Source of the DNA: an uncultured Lachnospiraceae bacterium | GTDB taxonomy: Bacteria > Bacillota > Clostridia > Lachnospirales > Lachnospiraceae | Direction of reading: 5' to 3' | Length of the DNA: 42,946 bases | Assembly: GCA_944383835.1 (NCBI GenBank) | Contig: CALWRE010000135.1 | Coordinates: 1-42,946 of the forward strand | Part shown: positions 9,467 through 16,451 of the stretch, piece by piece | How the letters are laid out: the number at the start of each line of letters is the position of its first letter | Numbering within the stretch: position 1 is the first letter of the stretch | Translations under genes and position numbers: made by a program | Notes under the pieces: model-generated | Told to the model about the DNA's origin: nothing | The model's database searches: none | Seen by the model: only the letters and a program-made list of their open reading frames with translations

Positions 9467-9495
9467 ATTGTAACAAATCCGCGGCGTAATATCAA
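9467..9495 (-). promoter_or_regulatory. Promoter of the AI-2E family gene
   Basis: On the minus strand TTGATA (9495-9490) and TACAAT (9472-9467) are separated by 17 bp, about 55 nt before the start codon. Confidence 0.65.
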
Positions 9496-9578
9496 TCCTG
9501 CGCAGCGTTTTTCTTGGCAGGGCATTTCTTGACAGGTCTTTTCTCTGCACAGCCGTCCTTTACCGCTGGAAAACGGCC

Positions 9579-9624
9579 GGGAAATTAGGCGGGAGATTAA
9601 CCAGGAAATTAACCGGAACATTAG
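9579..9624. repeat. Four degenerate 12-nt tandem copies
   Basis: Units near GGGAAATTAACC occur at 9579-9590, 9591-9602, 9603-9614 and, partly, 9615-9624. The array ends against the palindrome at 9620. The remainder of the 327-nt gap between the two flanking genes holds the two opposing promoters and no convincing gene. Confidence 0.7.
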
Positions 9625-9658
9625 TCAAGTACGATTTGGCAAATCGTACTTGACTAAT
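9620..9658. promoter_or_regulatory. Perfect 18-bp palindrome, probable operator
   Basis: ATTAGTCAAGTACGATTT (9620-9637) and its exact complement (9641-9658) flank a 3-nt centre GGC. The right arm contains the -35 hexamer TTGACT of the downstream ATPase promoter, so a dimeric protein bound here would block RNA polymerase. As RNA it would form a tight hairpin, but it lies upstream of the predicted transcription start. Confidence 0.75.
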
Positions 9659-9677
9659 TTGGTTTTTGTGCTATACT
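9650..9677 (+). promoter_or_regulatory. Promoter of the COG1672-type ATPase gene
   Basis: TTGACT (9650-9655) and TATACT (9672-9677) with a 16-bp spacer. The -35 hexamer is embedded in the palindrome's right arm. Confidence 0.7.
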
Positions 9678-9739
9678 TTATGCTGTAGCGGACAATTGCG
9701 GTAAGAGCAATGCGCGCACTGTGACAGGAGGATGCAATC

Positions 9740-11137
9740 ATGTTTATCGGCAGAGAGCGTGAGCTTGCAGCACTGAACAAGCTATACGCATCGGACAAGT
9801 TTGAATTTGTCGTAATATACGGCCGCCGCCGGGTTGGCAAAACGGCGCTGATCAATCAATTTATTTTAGAGAAAAATGCGGTTTATTTTATCGGCATCGA
9901 GAGCAATGCGAAGCAGAATCTTGAAAATTTCAGCAAAAGCATTATGAGTTACCATACCGGAATAGATTCGGGTACCTCTTTCCTGTCTTTCCAAGCAGCT
10001 TTAGAATATGTATTCAAGCTTTCTGAGAGGGAACGGATTATTCTGGCAATCGACGAATATCCCTATGTCGCCCGCTCATCGAAAAGCCTTGCTTCGACGA
10101 TTCAGTTTTTAATCGACCAATATAAGGATACTTCCAAACTAATGCTGATCCTTTGCGGTTCCTCCATGTCTTATATGGAAGATCATGTACTCGCTTATAA
10201 GGCGCCGCTTTACGGCAGACGGACAGCGCAGATGAAAATCCTTCCCTTCGACTTTGAAGAAACCTGCCATTACTACAAGAATTTCACCGATGAAGAGAAG
10301 GCTTACGTGTACGGAATCGCAGGCGGCACACCGCAGTATCTGCTTCAGATGAGCGATAAGCTGAGCATTGAGGATAATATTAAAAACACCTATCTGAACC
10401 CCAACTCCATCTTGTTTGAAGAACCGGAAAACCTGCTCAAGCAGGAGGTACGTGAACCAGCGCTCTACAATGCGATCATCACAGCGATTGCGGCCGGCGC
10501 TTCCCGCATGTCGGAAATTTCCGGCAAAGTCGGCGAAGACACAAATACCTGCTCCGCTTATGTGAAAAATCTTTTATCGCTTGACATTATAGAGAAAGAG
10601 ACTCCATATGGTGAAAAAGCGTCTCGGAAAGCGATCTATTCGATTGCAGACAATATGTTTCGCTTTTGGTATCGCTTTGTGCCGGAAAACGCCTCCATCA
10701 TCGCCCGCGGAGCCGCCGACCTCGCTTACAAGCGGATTGAACCCTTTTTGCCCGATTATATGGGCAAAGTGTTTGAGGACATTTGCAGGCAATATCTCTG
10801 GAAACTGCTCCTCGCCGGGGAATGCCCGATTGCATTTTCCTCTCTCGGCCGCTGGTGGGGCAGCGATCCCAGGGAAAAGAGGCAGGCGGAGATTGATATT
10901 CTTGCGGAACAGGATAAAAACACAGCCCTTTTTGGGGAATGTAAATGGACAAATGAAAAAGTCGACCTCGGCGTTCTGGAAACGCTTGTAAAACGCAGCA
11001 GGCTGTTTTCTTACCAGAAAACATACTTCTATCTCTTTGCAAAATCAGGCTTCACAAAGGGATGCATCGACCGGGCAAGGGGGATGGGAAATGTCATTTT
11101 GGTGTGTTACAAGGACATTATGAGCAGGATGCAGTAA
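9740..11137 (+). CDS. COG1672-type ATPase with DUF234/PD-(D/E)XK-like C-terminus
   Basis: A 465-residue protein of the archaeal-ATPase (PF01637) plus DUF234 architecture. The N-terminal P-loop is GRRRVGKT (about residues 29-36), Walker B is ILAIDEYPYV near residue 103, and an LCGSS sensor follows. A winged-helix segment (about 250-300) links to the C-terminal domain. There EIDILAEQ and ALFGECKW give the Asp...Glu-x-Lys pattern of PD-(D/E)XK nuclease folds. These proteins are common, poorly characterised and patchily distributed; their role is unknown. The gene stands alone, looks more A/T-rich than its neighbours, and has a palindrome over its promoter, suggesting horizontal gain. Confidence 0.88.
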   Translation: MFIGRERELAALNKLYASDKFEFVVIYGRRRVGKTALINQFILEKNAVYFIGIESNAKQNLENFSKSIMSYHTGIDSGTSFLSFQAALEYVFKLSERERIILAIDEYPYVARSSKSLASTIQFLIDQYKDTSKLMLILCGSSMSYMEDHVLAYKAPLYGRRTAQMKILPFDFEETCHYYKNFTDEEKAYVYGIAGGTPQYLLQMSDKLSIEDNIKNTYLNPNSILFEEPENLLKQEVREPALYNAIITAIAAGASRMSEISGKVGEDTNTCSAYVKNLLSLDIIEKETPYGEKASRKAIYSIADNMFRFWYRFVPENASIIARGAADLAYKRIEPFLPDYMGKVFEDICRQYLWKLLLAGECPIAFSSLGRWWGSDPREKRQAEIDILAEQDKNTALFGECKWTNEKVDLGVLETLVKRSRLFSYQKTYFYLFAKSGFTKGCIDRARGMGNVILVCYKDIMSRMQ

Positions 11138-11182
11138 AGCGCCTGTGATAACCCTTCCGAAACTTAAAAATCATACGTCCGC

Positions 11183-11222
11183 AAAGCCTCCTTTGGTGCC
11201 ATGGGGTATCAAAGGAGGCTTT
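11183..11222 (+). terminator. Terminator-like hairpin after the ATPase gene
   Basis: A perfect 13-bp stem (11183-11195 with 11210-11222) has a 14-nt loop and is followed by CTTTATG. Its descending arm includes AAAGGAGG, a ribosome-binding site placed correctly for the short frame starting at 11227. Confidence 0.65.
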
Positions 11223-11226
11223 CTTT

Positions 11227-11313
11227 ATGGGAAAATCCGTATTTGAGCAAATATTTGAGCAGCCGTCAGAAAACGGAAAACAAAAAACTCCCTCTGTGTT
11301 AAAGAGGGAGTGA
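11227..11313 (+). pseudogene. 28-codon fragment resembling the N-terminus of TnpV
   Basis: The frame begins MGKSVFEQ, reminiscent of the start of TnpV, a small transposon-encoded protein, and has AAAGGAGG 8 nt before the ATG. Similarity ends after about 8 residues and the frame stops at TGA inside the terminator of the opposing tRNA gene. TnpV proteins are normally over 100 residues. It may be a mobile-element remnant or simply chance. Confidence 0.3.
11282..11310 (-). terminator. Terminator of tRNA-Ser
   Basis: On the minus strand an 8-bp stem (11310-11303 with 11295-11288) and a 7-nt loop are followed by TTTTTT (11287-11282), just downstream of the tRNA. Confidence 0.85.
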
Positions 11314-11315
11314 GG

Positions 11316-11403
11316 CGGAGACGATGGGATTCGAACCCATGTGCCGGTTGCCCGACAACTTGATTTCGAGTCAAGCTCGTTATGACCACTTCGATACGTC
11401 TCC
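11316..11403 (-). tRNA. tRNA-Ser, anticodon CGA
   Basis: An 88-nt class II tRNA. The acceptor stem GGAGACG pairs with CGTCTCC, and the discriminator base is G73. The anticodon stem CTTGA/TCAAG encloses the loop CTCGAAA, giving anticodon CGA, which reads UCG. A long variable arm and the T-loop GGTTCGAATCC are clear. The 3' CCA is not encoded. A terminator follows directly. Confidence 0.95.
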
Positions 11404-11486
11404 AGGCGTTAGCGCCTTGCGGCGCTGACCTTTGCTATTATAATATGATTTTGGGAAATCGTCAATGGATTTTTCTTATGCAATTT

Positions 11487-11855
11487 TTATTCGGCAATAT
11501 CCCAAAATTCCACCCAGACCTCCAGCGAAACCACGCCGTTTTGTTCGCTGATAATGATCTCGTAAGGCAGCAGCTCCTGCACCAGTTCCATGTCGTTGCT
11601 CCCCAGGACAAGCATTCCGTCAATCAGGATGCGGGCGCAGGCGCTCTCCTCCCGGACGTCCAAATACAAGATCCCTCTCTGGCGCTTGGCCAGCTCCTGC
11701 ATCAATGGAACCAACTTTTGTTCAAACTGCTCTTTACGCTCTGGATGAGGTTTCCGATTCCGCACAGCGTTCTCCAGAGAATCCCGAAAATGGGCCGGCA
11801 TCTCCGCCTGCCGGTTCTCTTCCTTTACATAGATGCGATAATCATAAACCCTCAT
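11487..11855 (-). CDS. Hypothetical protein, 122 residues
   Basis: I chose the ATG at 11855, which has AAAGGGGTG upstream; the frame continues further but without such a site. The protein is soluble and predicted alpha/beta, with a basic middle (NRKPHPERKEQ near residue 35) and an acidic C-terminus. I do not recognise the family. It is transcribed divergently from an XRE-type regulator 160 bp away, which may control it. A TATAAT-like box lies at 11904-11895 on this strand, with only a weak -35. Confidence 0.75.
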   Translation of the reverse strand: MRVYDYRIYVKEENRQAEMPAHFRDSLENAVRNRKPHPERKEQFEQKLVPLMQELAKRQRGILYLDVREESACARILIDGMLVLGSNDMELVQELLPYEIIISEQNGVVSLEVWVEFWDIAE

Positions 11856-11909
11856 TACCCACACCCCTTTCTTGTTAGGACTCATTTTAGTCCCATTATA
11901 GCACAAGCT

Positions 11910-11939
11910 TTGTCTAAGATAAAGGCAAAGCACTAAAAT
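11910..11939 (+). promoter_or_regulatory. Possible promoter of the XRE regulator gene
   Basis: TTGTCT (11910-11915) and TAAAAT (11934-11939) with an 18-bp spacer, overlapping the promoter area of the divergent unknown gene. One regulator could therefore control both. Confidence 0.4.
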
Positions 11940-12014
11940 GGTATCATTTTCCTCAAATGGATACGAATGGACAACTGGCATGACTGACCGGCAGACATTG
12001 GAAGGAGTACGGCG

Positions 12015-12251
12015 ATGGATGGCAAGATCAAAAACGATGAAAATATCTGCATTGGAACACGGATCCGGGAACAGAGGCTGAAGAAAAACATCGGCCAAAC
12101 CCAGCTGGTCCGCCTGCTGCAGCTGCAAGGCGTGTCCATCACCAGAGAAACCCTAGTCAAAATCGAGCGCGGCGCTCAGCACATCAAAGCATCTCAGCTC
12201 AAAGGAATCAAAGAATGCCTCGACATATCCTATGAGGATCTGATCGAATAA
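12015..12251 (+). CDS. XRE-family helix-turn-helix regulator
   Basis: A 78-residue single-domain DNA-binding protein. The HTH spans about residues 13-70 and contains IGTRIREQRLKKNIGQTQLV, then ITRETLVKIERGAQHI as recognition region, and the closing LDISYEDL helix. There is no second domain. GGAAGGAG precedes the ATG. It is divergent from the unknown 122-residue gene and upstream of the CcdA-TlpA gene, which has its own promoter. Confidence 0.9.
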   Translation: MDGKIKNDENICIGTRIREQRLKKNIGQTQLVRLLQLQGVSITRETLVKIERGAQHIKASQLKGIKECLDISYEDLIE

Positions 12252-12258
12252 TTTCTGA

Positions 12259-12287
12259 TTGAAATCCCGGCTCCTCTATGCTATGTT
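12259..12287 (+). promoter_or_regulatory. Promoter of the CcdA-TlpA fusion gene
   Basis: TTGAAA (12259-12264), 17-bp spacer ending in TGC, and TATGTT (12282-12287), an extended -10 promoter. The leader contains a CGGCC/GGCCG dyad near 12311-12325. Confidence 0.5.
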
Positions 12288-12368
12288 TATACTGCTGCAG
12301 CCCATTTTCCGGCCAAGACGGCCGTAATTTCCTGCAGTTATTTATTCAATCGCAGTAAGGAGTCGTTT

Positions 12369-13688
12369 ATGGGATTTTCCATCGAGAACAGTATACCCGT
12401 TTTAACCGTCTTTGCGCAAGGCCTTTTGAGTTTTTTTTCTCCTTGCGTCCTTCCTTTGGTGCCTTTGTACGTCAGCTATCTGGCCGGAGGGGCAAAATCC
12501 GTGGATGAAGACGGCAATATCCGTTATCCCCGAGGCCGTATTCTCATCAATACGGTATTTTTTGTGCTGGGCATAAGCTTCACCTTCTTTCTGCTCGGCT
12601 TTGGCTTCACCGCCCTGGGCCGCTTTTTCAACAGCAATCAAATGCTTTTCGCCCGCATCAGCGGCGTCATTATGATTTTGTTCGGCCTGTATCAGCTGGG
12701 CGTCTTCGGCCGTTCCCGCGCCATTGAGAAGGAGCATCGCCTGCCTTTCCTTCTGCAGAAATGGAGCATGGGGCCGATTCCCGCCTTTCTTTTGGGCTTC
12801 ACCTTCAGCTTTGCCTGGACCCCCTGCGTAGGCCCTACGTTAAGCAGCGTCCTTCTGATGGCTGGTTCTGCCTCCTCTTCCGGCAGGGCCTTCTTGCTGA
12901 TCGCCGTATATACGGCCGGCTTTATCCTGCCCTTTCTCGCAGTCGGCCTCTTTACCGGAACGGTACTCGGCTTTTTCAAAAAACATCAAAATGTGGTGCG
13001 CTACACGGTAAAAATGGGGGCTGCCCTGCTGATTCTGATGGGCGTTATGACACTGACCGGCTTTATGAACGGTCTCACCGGGTATCTCTCCCGCTTTAGC
13101 GGCCCGCAAATCAGCACAGAGACCGAGACTTCGGCTGCAGCGGAAGAAGAAGCAACAGAAGCAGAAGCAACAGAAGCAGAAGCAACAGAAGCAGAATCTC
13201 CGGCTGCGGAACCCGAAGCCGGAACGGAGACCGAACCCGAACCCATTCCCGCTCCTGATTTCACCCTGACGGACCAGTACGGCAACGAACACACTCTCTC
13301 CGATTACCAGGGCAAGACCGTTTTCCTGAATTTCTGGGCTACCTGGTGCGGCCCCTGCCAGATGGAGATGCCCGATATCCAGCAGCTGTATGAGGACTAT
13401 GGTTACAATGAAGAGGATTTGGTCGTCCTGGGCATAGCCGGCCCCAATATCGGCAGCGAGGGAAGCGTGGAGGACATCACCGCCTTTTTAGACGAAAACG
13501 GCTACACCTTCCCGGTGGTCATGGACGAGGAAGGACTGTATTTTTACTTGTACGGCATCCGCGCCTACCCCACCACCTTTATGATCGACAAGGACGGAAA
13601 CGTCTTTGGCTACGCGCAGGGGGCCTTGACCCGAGAGATCATGGACAGTATCATCGAGCAGACGATGAGCGGGGAGCGGGCCGATTAG
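12369..13688 (+). CDS. CcdA-TlpA fusion: membrane thiol transporter with thioredoxin domain
   Basis: A 439-residue fusion. Residues 1-235 are a CcdA/DsbD-gamma membrane module with about six helices and two redox Cys in SFFSPCVLPLVPLY (Cys26) and AWTPCVGPT (Cys153). Residues 255-295 form an extracytoplasmic Glu/Ala/Thr/Pro-rich linker with three 5-residue repeats. Residues 300-439 are a TlpA/ResA-type thioredoxin fold with active site WCGPC (Cys327, Cys330). CcdA passes electrons from cytosolic thioredoxin across the membrane, so this fused partner should reduce exported disulfides or peroxides. The two parts are usually separate genes. Its stop overlaps the convergent antiporter gene by 4 nt. 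Confidence 0.92.
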   Translation: MGFSIENSIPVLTVFAQGLLSFFSPCVLPLVPLYVSYLAGGAKSVDEDGNIRYPRGRILINTVFFVLGISFTFFLLGFGFTALGRFFNSNQMLFARISGVIMILFGLYQLGVFGRSRAIEKEHRLPFLLQKWSMGPIPAFLLGFTFSFAWTPCVGPTLSSVLLMAGSASSSGRAFLLIAVYTAGFILPFLAVGLFTGTVLGFFKKHQNVVRYTVKMGAALLILMGVMTLTGFMNGLTGYLSRFSGPQISTETETSAAAEEEATEAEATEAEATEAESPAAEPEAGTETEPEPIPAPDFTLTDQYGNEHTLSDYQGKTVFLNFWATWCGPCQMEMPDIQQLYEDYGYNEEDLVVLGIAGPNIGSEGSVEDITAFLDENGYTFPVVMDEEGLYFYLYGIRAYPTTFMIDKDGNVFGYAQGALTREIMDSIIEQTMSGERAD

Positions 13689-14896
13689 CCTTGCCCCCTC
13701 TCCTCTTTCCGGAGAAGCCGCTTATAGGTTAAATCGATTCCCAAAGCTCCCAGCGGAGCCGTGATCAAAATGGCAAGGACCGCTACGGAAAGGACGATTT
13801 GCCCGCAGGGCAGGCCCATTGCCAGCGGCACAGAACCGATTGCCGCCTGCACCGTCGCCTTTGGGAGATAAGCGATGGTGCAAAAAAGACGCTCCTTCCC
13901 TGTCAGGGATGTTCCCAAAAGGCAAAGCGCAACGCCGGCCGACCGGAAAGCAAGGGCAACAAATATCATCAAAACGGCGGCGATACCGGCATTCCACGTA
14001 TAGCGGATATCAACGGCTGCGCCGACCAGCACAAACAATATCACTTCCGCAGCGAGCCATAGTTTTCCGAACTTCTCCGAAAGGCGTCCCGACACAGAGG
14101 GGACGCTTTTTATCTTTATCACGCAGGCCATGCTCACAACGGCCAGAAGGCCGGATACGGATACAATCCCTTCCATCCAGGTTTCAATCGCCATTAGCAG
14201 GAAAGATACGCCTAAGACAATAATAACCTTCATGCTGTTTCGGACATAGTGCTTACGCGCATACGCCGTTTCAAACAGCAGGCTGAGAACATACCCTGCG
14301 GCTGCCCCCAGAATAACTCCCAGGACAATGGAAATGGGAATATTCACAAAATCCATCCAGTTGGCATTGCCGCCCTGGGCCATGGTCACAAATGTGGAAA
14401 ACAGCACGATAACAAAAATATCATCGCAGGAGGCGCCGGCCATAATCAGCTGGGGGATGCTTTTGTCCGTCCCATATCCTGCATCCATAAGCTGCACCAT
14501 CCGCGGTATGACGACGGCCGGAGAGACGGCTCCCAGAACGGCCCCCATGACAGCCGCTTCGATTCTTGTAATGCCGAGAATCGAAGGGGCAAAGATAAAG
14601 AAGCCTAAAATTTCACAGCTGGCCGGAACGCAAGACATCAGGACGGCAGGCCGCCCCACTTTTTTCAGATCCGCCAGATTGAGGGATAAGCCCGCTTTCA
14701 GCAGAATAATAATCAGCGCCATCTGCCGCAGGTCGGCGGAAACAAACAGGATCGAAGTATCGAGCAGGTTAAGGGCATAGGGGCCTAAAAGAATGCCCGT
14801 CAGCAGCATACCGATAATACGGGGCAGCTTTACCCTCTGGCAGATTTCCGCCATCGCCAGTCCCACCAGAAAAATGAACGCAAGAGATGTTAACAT
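13685..14896 (-). CDS. Cation/proton antiporter under fluoride riboswitch control
   Basis: A 403-residue membrane protein of the Na/H exchanger superfamily (PF00999), with about 12 hydrophobic helices. The ion-binding region carries adjacent acidic residues in AGASCDDIFVIVLFSTF near residue 155, and VSPAVVIPRM precedes it. A TTAAGGAGG site lies before the ATG. The leader upstream is a fluoride riboswitch with its own promoter, which points to fluoride resistance. Antiporters of this superfamily are among the genes known to follow crcB-type riboswitches. Ion specificity cannot be read from sequence. Confidence 0.9.
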   Translation of the reverse strand: MLTSLAFIFLVGLAMAEICQRVKLPRIIGMLLTGILLGPYALNLLDTSILFVSADLRQMALIIILLKAGLSLNLADLKKVGRPAVLMSCVPASCEILGFFIFAPSILGITRIEAAVMGAVLGAVSPAVVIPRMVQLMDAGYGTDKSIPQLIMAGASCDDIFVIVLFSTFVTMAQGGNANWMDFVNIPISIVLGVILGAAAGYVLSLLFETAYARKHYVRNSMKVIIVLGVSFLLMAIETWMEGIVSVSGLLAVVSMACVIKIKSVPSVSGRLSEKFGKLWLAAEVILFVLVGAAVDIRYTWNAGIAAVLMIFVALAFRSAGVALCLLGTSLTGKERLFCTIAYLPKATVQAAIGSVPLAMGLPCGQIVLSVAVLAILITAPLGALGIDLTYKRLLRKEERGQG

Positions 14897-14919
14897 AGTT
14901 TTCCTCCTTAAACAGACGC

Positions 14920-15010
14920 AAAAAAGCTGATGCCTTTCTGCGACAATATAATCACAGAAGTCATCAGCTTTATAAGCGGTTTAGGTTTCCCATGGGAGAA
15001 CTTCATTCCC
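14920..15010 (-). promoter_or_regulatory. Fluoride (crcB-type) riboswitch with transcription terminator
   Basis: On the minus strand the RNA begins at the predicted start (15010) with a P1 hairpin GGGAAUGAAGUUCUCCC. A small GAAA-loop hairpin, the conserved AAACCGC, P3 (GCUU/AAGC) and then UGAUGACUUCUG (to 14955) follow. Loop-1 GAAGUU can pair with GACUUC, the hallmark pseudoknot of this class. The same UGAUGACUUCUG segment is also the 5' arm of a terminator (14971-14923) ending in TTTTTT (14925-14920). Aptamer and terminator are therefore mutually exclusive: bound fluoride should allow readthrough into the antiporter gene. Confidence 0.88.
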
Positions 15011-15016
15011 AGCCGT

Positions 15017-15045
15017 ATTATAGCACCAGCATTCGCTTTTGTAAA
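15017..15045 (-). promoter_or_regulatory. Promoter of the fluoride riboswitch and antiporter gene
   Basis: On the minus strand TTTACA (15045-15040) and a perfect TATAAT (15022-15017) are separated by 17 bp. The expected start at about 15010 coincides with the first base of the aptamer's P1 stem. Confidence 0.8.
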
Positions 15046-15056
15046 TACGCAATTCT

Positions 15057-15125
15057 CCATTTCGATACCGGCTATTCCGACTGTTCCGATACTGGCTATT
15101 CCAATACCGGTTATTCCGATACTGG
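15057..15125 (-). repeat. 15-nt tandem repeat spanning the AraC-family gene's stop codon
   Basis: On the minus strand the units are CCAGTATCGGAATAA (15125-15111, containing the stop), CCGGTATTGGAATAG (15110-15096), CCAGTATCGGAACAG (15095-15081), a 9-nt partial unit (15080-15072) and CCGGTATCGAAATGG (15071-15057). All lengths are multiples of three, so every unit re-encodes Pro-Val-x-Glu/Lys in the gene's frame. Confidence 0.9.
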
Positions 15126-16316
15126 GTTCGGGACTTGGGTCCGGTACTGGGAAGGCGTAACGCCATAAACCTCCCGAAAACGGCGCGTAAAATGGCTGGG
15201 GGAGGAAAAATGGAGAAGTTCGCTGATCGCGGCCACAGGGACGGAGCCGGTTTCCAGCAAAAACGCAGCCTGTCGGATTCGCTCCCGCTGCAGGCATTCT
15301 CCTATATGCATACCGCTTTCCTTATGGAACTTCCGCGACAGATAATAGGGCGTATAATGAAAGACTGCCGCCAATTCCTCCAGTGACAGTTCCTCATAGA
15401 TATGGAGGCGCAGATATTCCTCCACCTGAATCACAAAGCGGCTTGCCCCGCCTGACCGTGCCCGGATTCGCCGGACCTGTTCGATAAAAGCCTCATAGAG
15501 CTCCATGTTTATCGCCTGAAGGGCGACCGTATCCCTGGCGTTCTCAATCTGTCCGGTATAATGCGCCTGCATGGAAAAAGCAGTCGCCGCAGGCAGACCT
15601 CCTTCCATTGCCGCATGCGTAATCATTCCCAGGAAAAACAGCCGCAAATCTTTATGGTTGCGCAGAACGTCCCCCGCATAAACCGTACGGATATCCAGCT
15701 TCGCATACTCCTTGAAGCTGGATTCAAAACGGATCCTCTCCCCTCGCGCCACGGAATCATACAGCTCTTTTTCGCAGATCCAGCAATTCTGTAAATTAAC
15801 GGCGGTATCCGCCGAATCTTCCTCCTTGCGCTCCTCCTTGTGTTCCGCCTTCCGCTCTCCTTCAAAATAAAGCTCTTCTATCCCGGCCTTCCTTCCCGTC
15901 AGCGCGTAATAGAGGATCAGGGCATAACGCACAATCACTCCGGTATGCAGCTGCGGCAGCCGTTCCGCCGCCTCCTCCAGCGCTTTTCGTTCCGCAACCG
16001 AATCCGGTTCCCGCACGGCAGCGGATATCCGATGCGAAAAACCGCCGCTGTCAAAGGGCCCGAAAACATGAAACTCCTCCCGATCATGGACGCCAATCCA
16101 GGTCAGCCCTTGATGCGAGCCAAAAATAACCGGTACCGCAGAATAGGACGAAAACCCGGCCCCATGCTCTTCCCAGAAAAGCCGGCGCAGAATATCCATC
16201 CCTGCGCTCTCCTCTCCCCAAAAGCCGCGCAGCTGCCGGCCTCCATCGTAAACCGCGTAAGGAATCTCGTCCATGCAGCTCAGATAATCCAGTGCCTGTA
16301 GTACCGAAGGATTCAT
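15111..16316 (-). CDS. AraC-family transcriptional regulator
   Basis: A 401-residue regulator. The C-terminal 100 residues form two AraC helix-turn-helix motifs: LSLEELAAVFHYTPYYLSRK, then PVAAISELLHFSSPSHFTRR with the family-typical FREVYGVTPSQYR. The N-terminal 290 residues are a sensor region I cannot assign. It is divergent from the medium-chain dehydrogenase gene with 135 bp between them, so that dehydrogenase is its likely target. GAGGCGAG precedes the ATG. The coding end merges into a tandem repeat array. Confidence 0.92.
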   Translation of the reverse strand: MNPSVLQALDYLSCMDEIPYAVYDGGRQLRGFWGEESAGMDILRRLFWEEHGAGFSSYSAVPVIFGSHQGLTWIGVHDREEFHVFGPFDSGGFSHRISAAVREPDSVAERKALEEAAERLPQLHTGVIVRYALILYYALTGRKAGIEELYFEGERKAEHKEERKEEDSADTAVNLQNCWICEKELYDSVARGERIRFESSFKEYAKLDIRTVYAGDVLRNHKDLRLFFLGMITHAAMEGGLPAATAFSMQAHYTGQIENARDTVALQAINMELYEAFIEQVRRIRARSGGASRFVIQVEEYLRLHIYEELSLEELAAVFHYTPYYLSRKFHKESGMHIGECLQRERIRQAAFLLETGSVPVAAISELLHFSSPSHFTRRFREVYGVTPSQYRTQVPNPVSE

Positions 16317-16363
16317 GGTCTCGCCTCATTTCACTAATTTTTGTTATTTATAGCGAATTTATA

Positions 16364-16393
16364 TTACCATATTTCCATCATATGTGCTATACT
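16364..16393 (+). promoter_or_regulatory. Promoter of the dehydrogenase gene
   Basis: TTACCA (16364-16369), an 18-bp spacer ending TGC, and TATACT (16388-16393). The weak -35 is typical of activator-dependent promoters. A dyad AATATT-TAAC-AATATT follows downstream near 16409-16424. Confidence 0.5.
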
Positions 16394-16451
16394 CTTCTAT
16401 GTTTGAAAAATATTTAACAATATTCAACAGCAGCTGAGGAGGAAATACAAC

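Noticed and set aside
9433-9621. 62-codon minus-strand frame rich in Leu-Ile-Ser and Cys-Gln-Glu repeats
   Set aside because: It reads through the 12-nt repeat array and across the AI-2E gene promoter; the protein periodicity merely reflects the DNA repeats.
9620-9665. 18-bp palindrome interpreted as a transcription terminator
   Set aside because: It is followed by T-rich DNA, but it overlaps a good -35 box, and no gene ends just upstream on the plus strand. An operator fits better.
9740-11403. Complete integrative element bounded by the tRNA-Ser gene
   Set aside because: No integrase and no direct repeat of the tRNA 3' end were found, so attachment sites cannot be supported.
13098-13250. 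Frameshift or assembly error in the Glu/Ala-rich linker of the CcdA-TlpA gene
   Set aside because: The 15-nt units keep the frame and both flanking domains are intact, so it is a real linker.
14908-15297. 129-codon minus-strand frame with Gly-Ile repeats
   Set aside because: It is the AraC gene and its tail array in another frame, and it also crosses the riboswitch.
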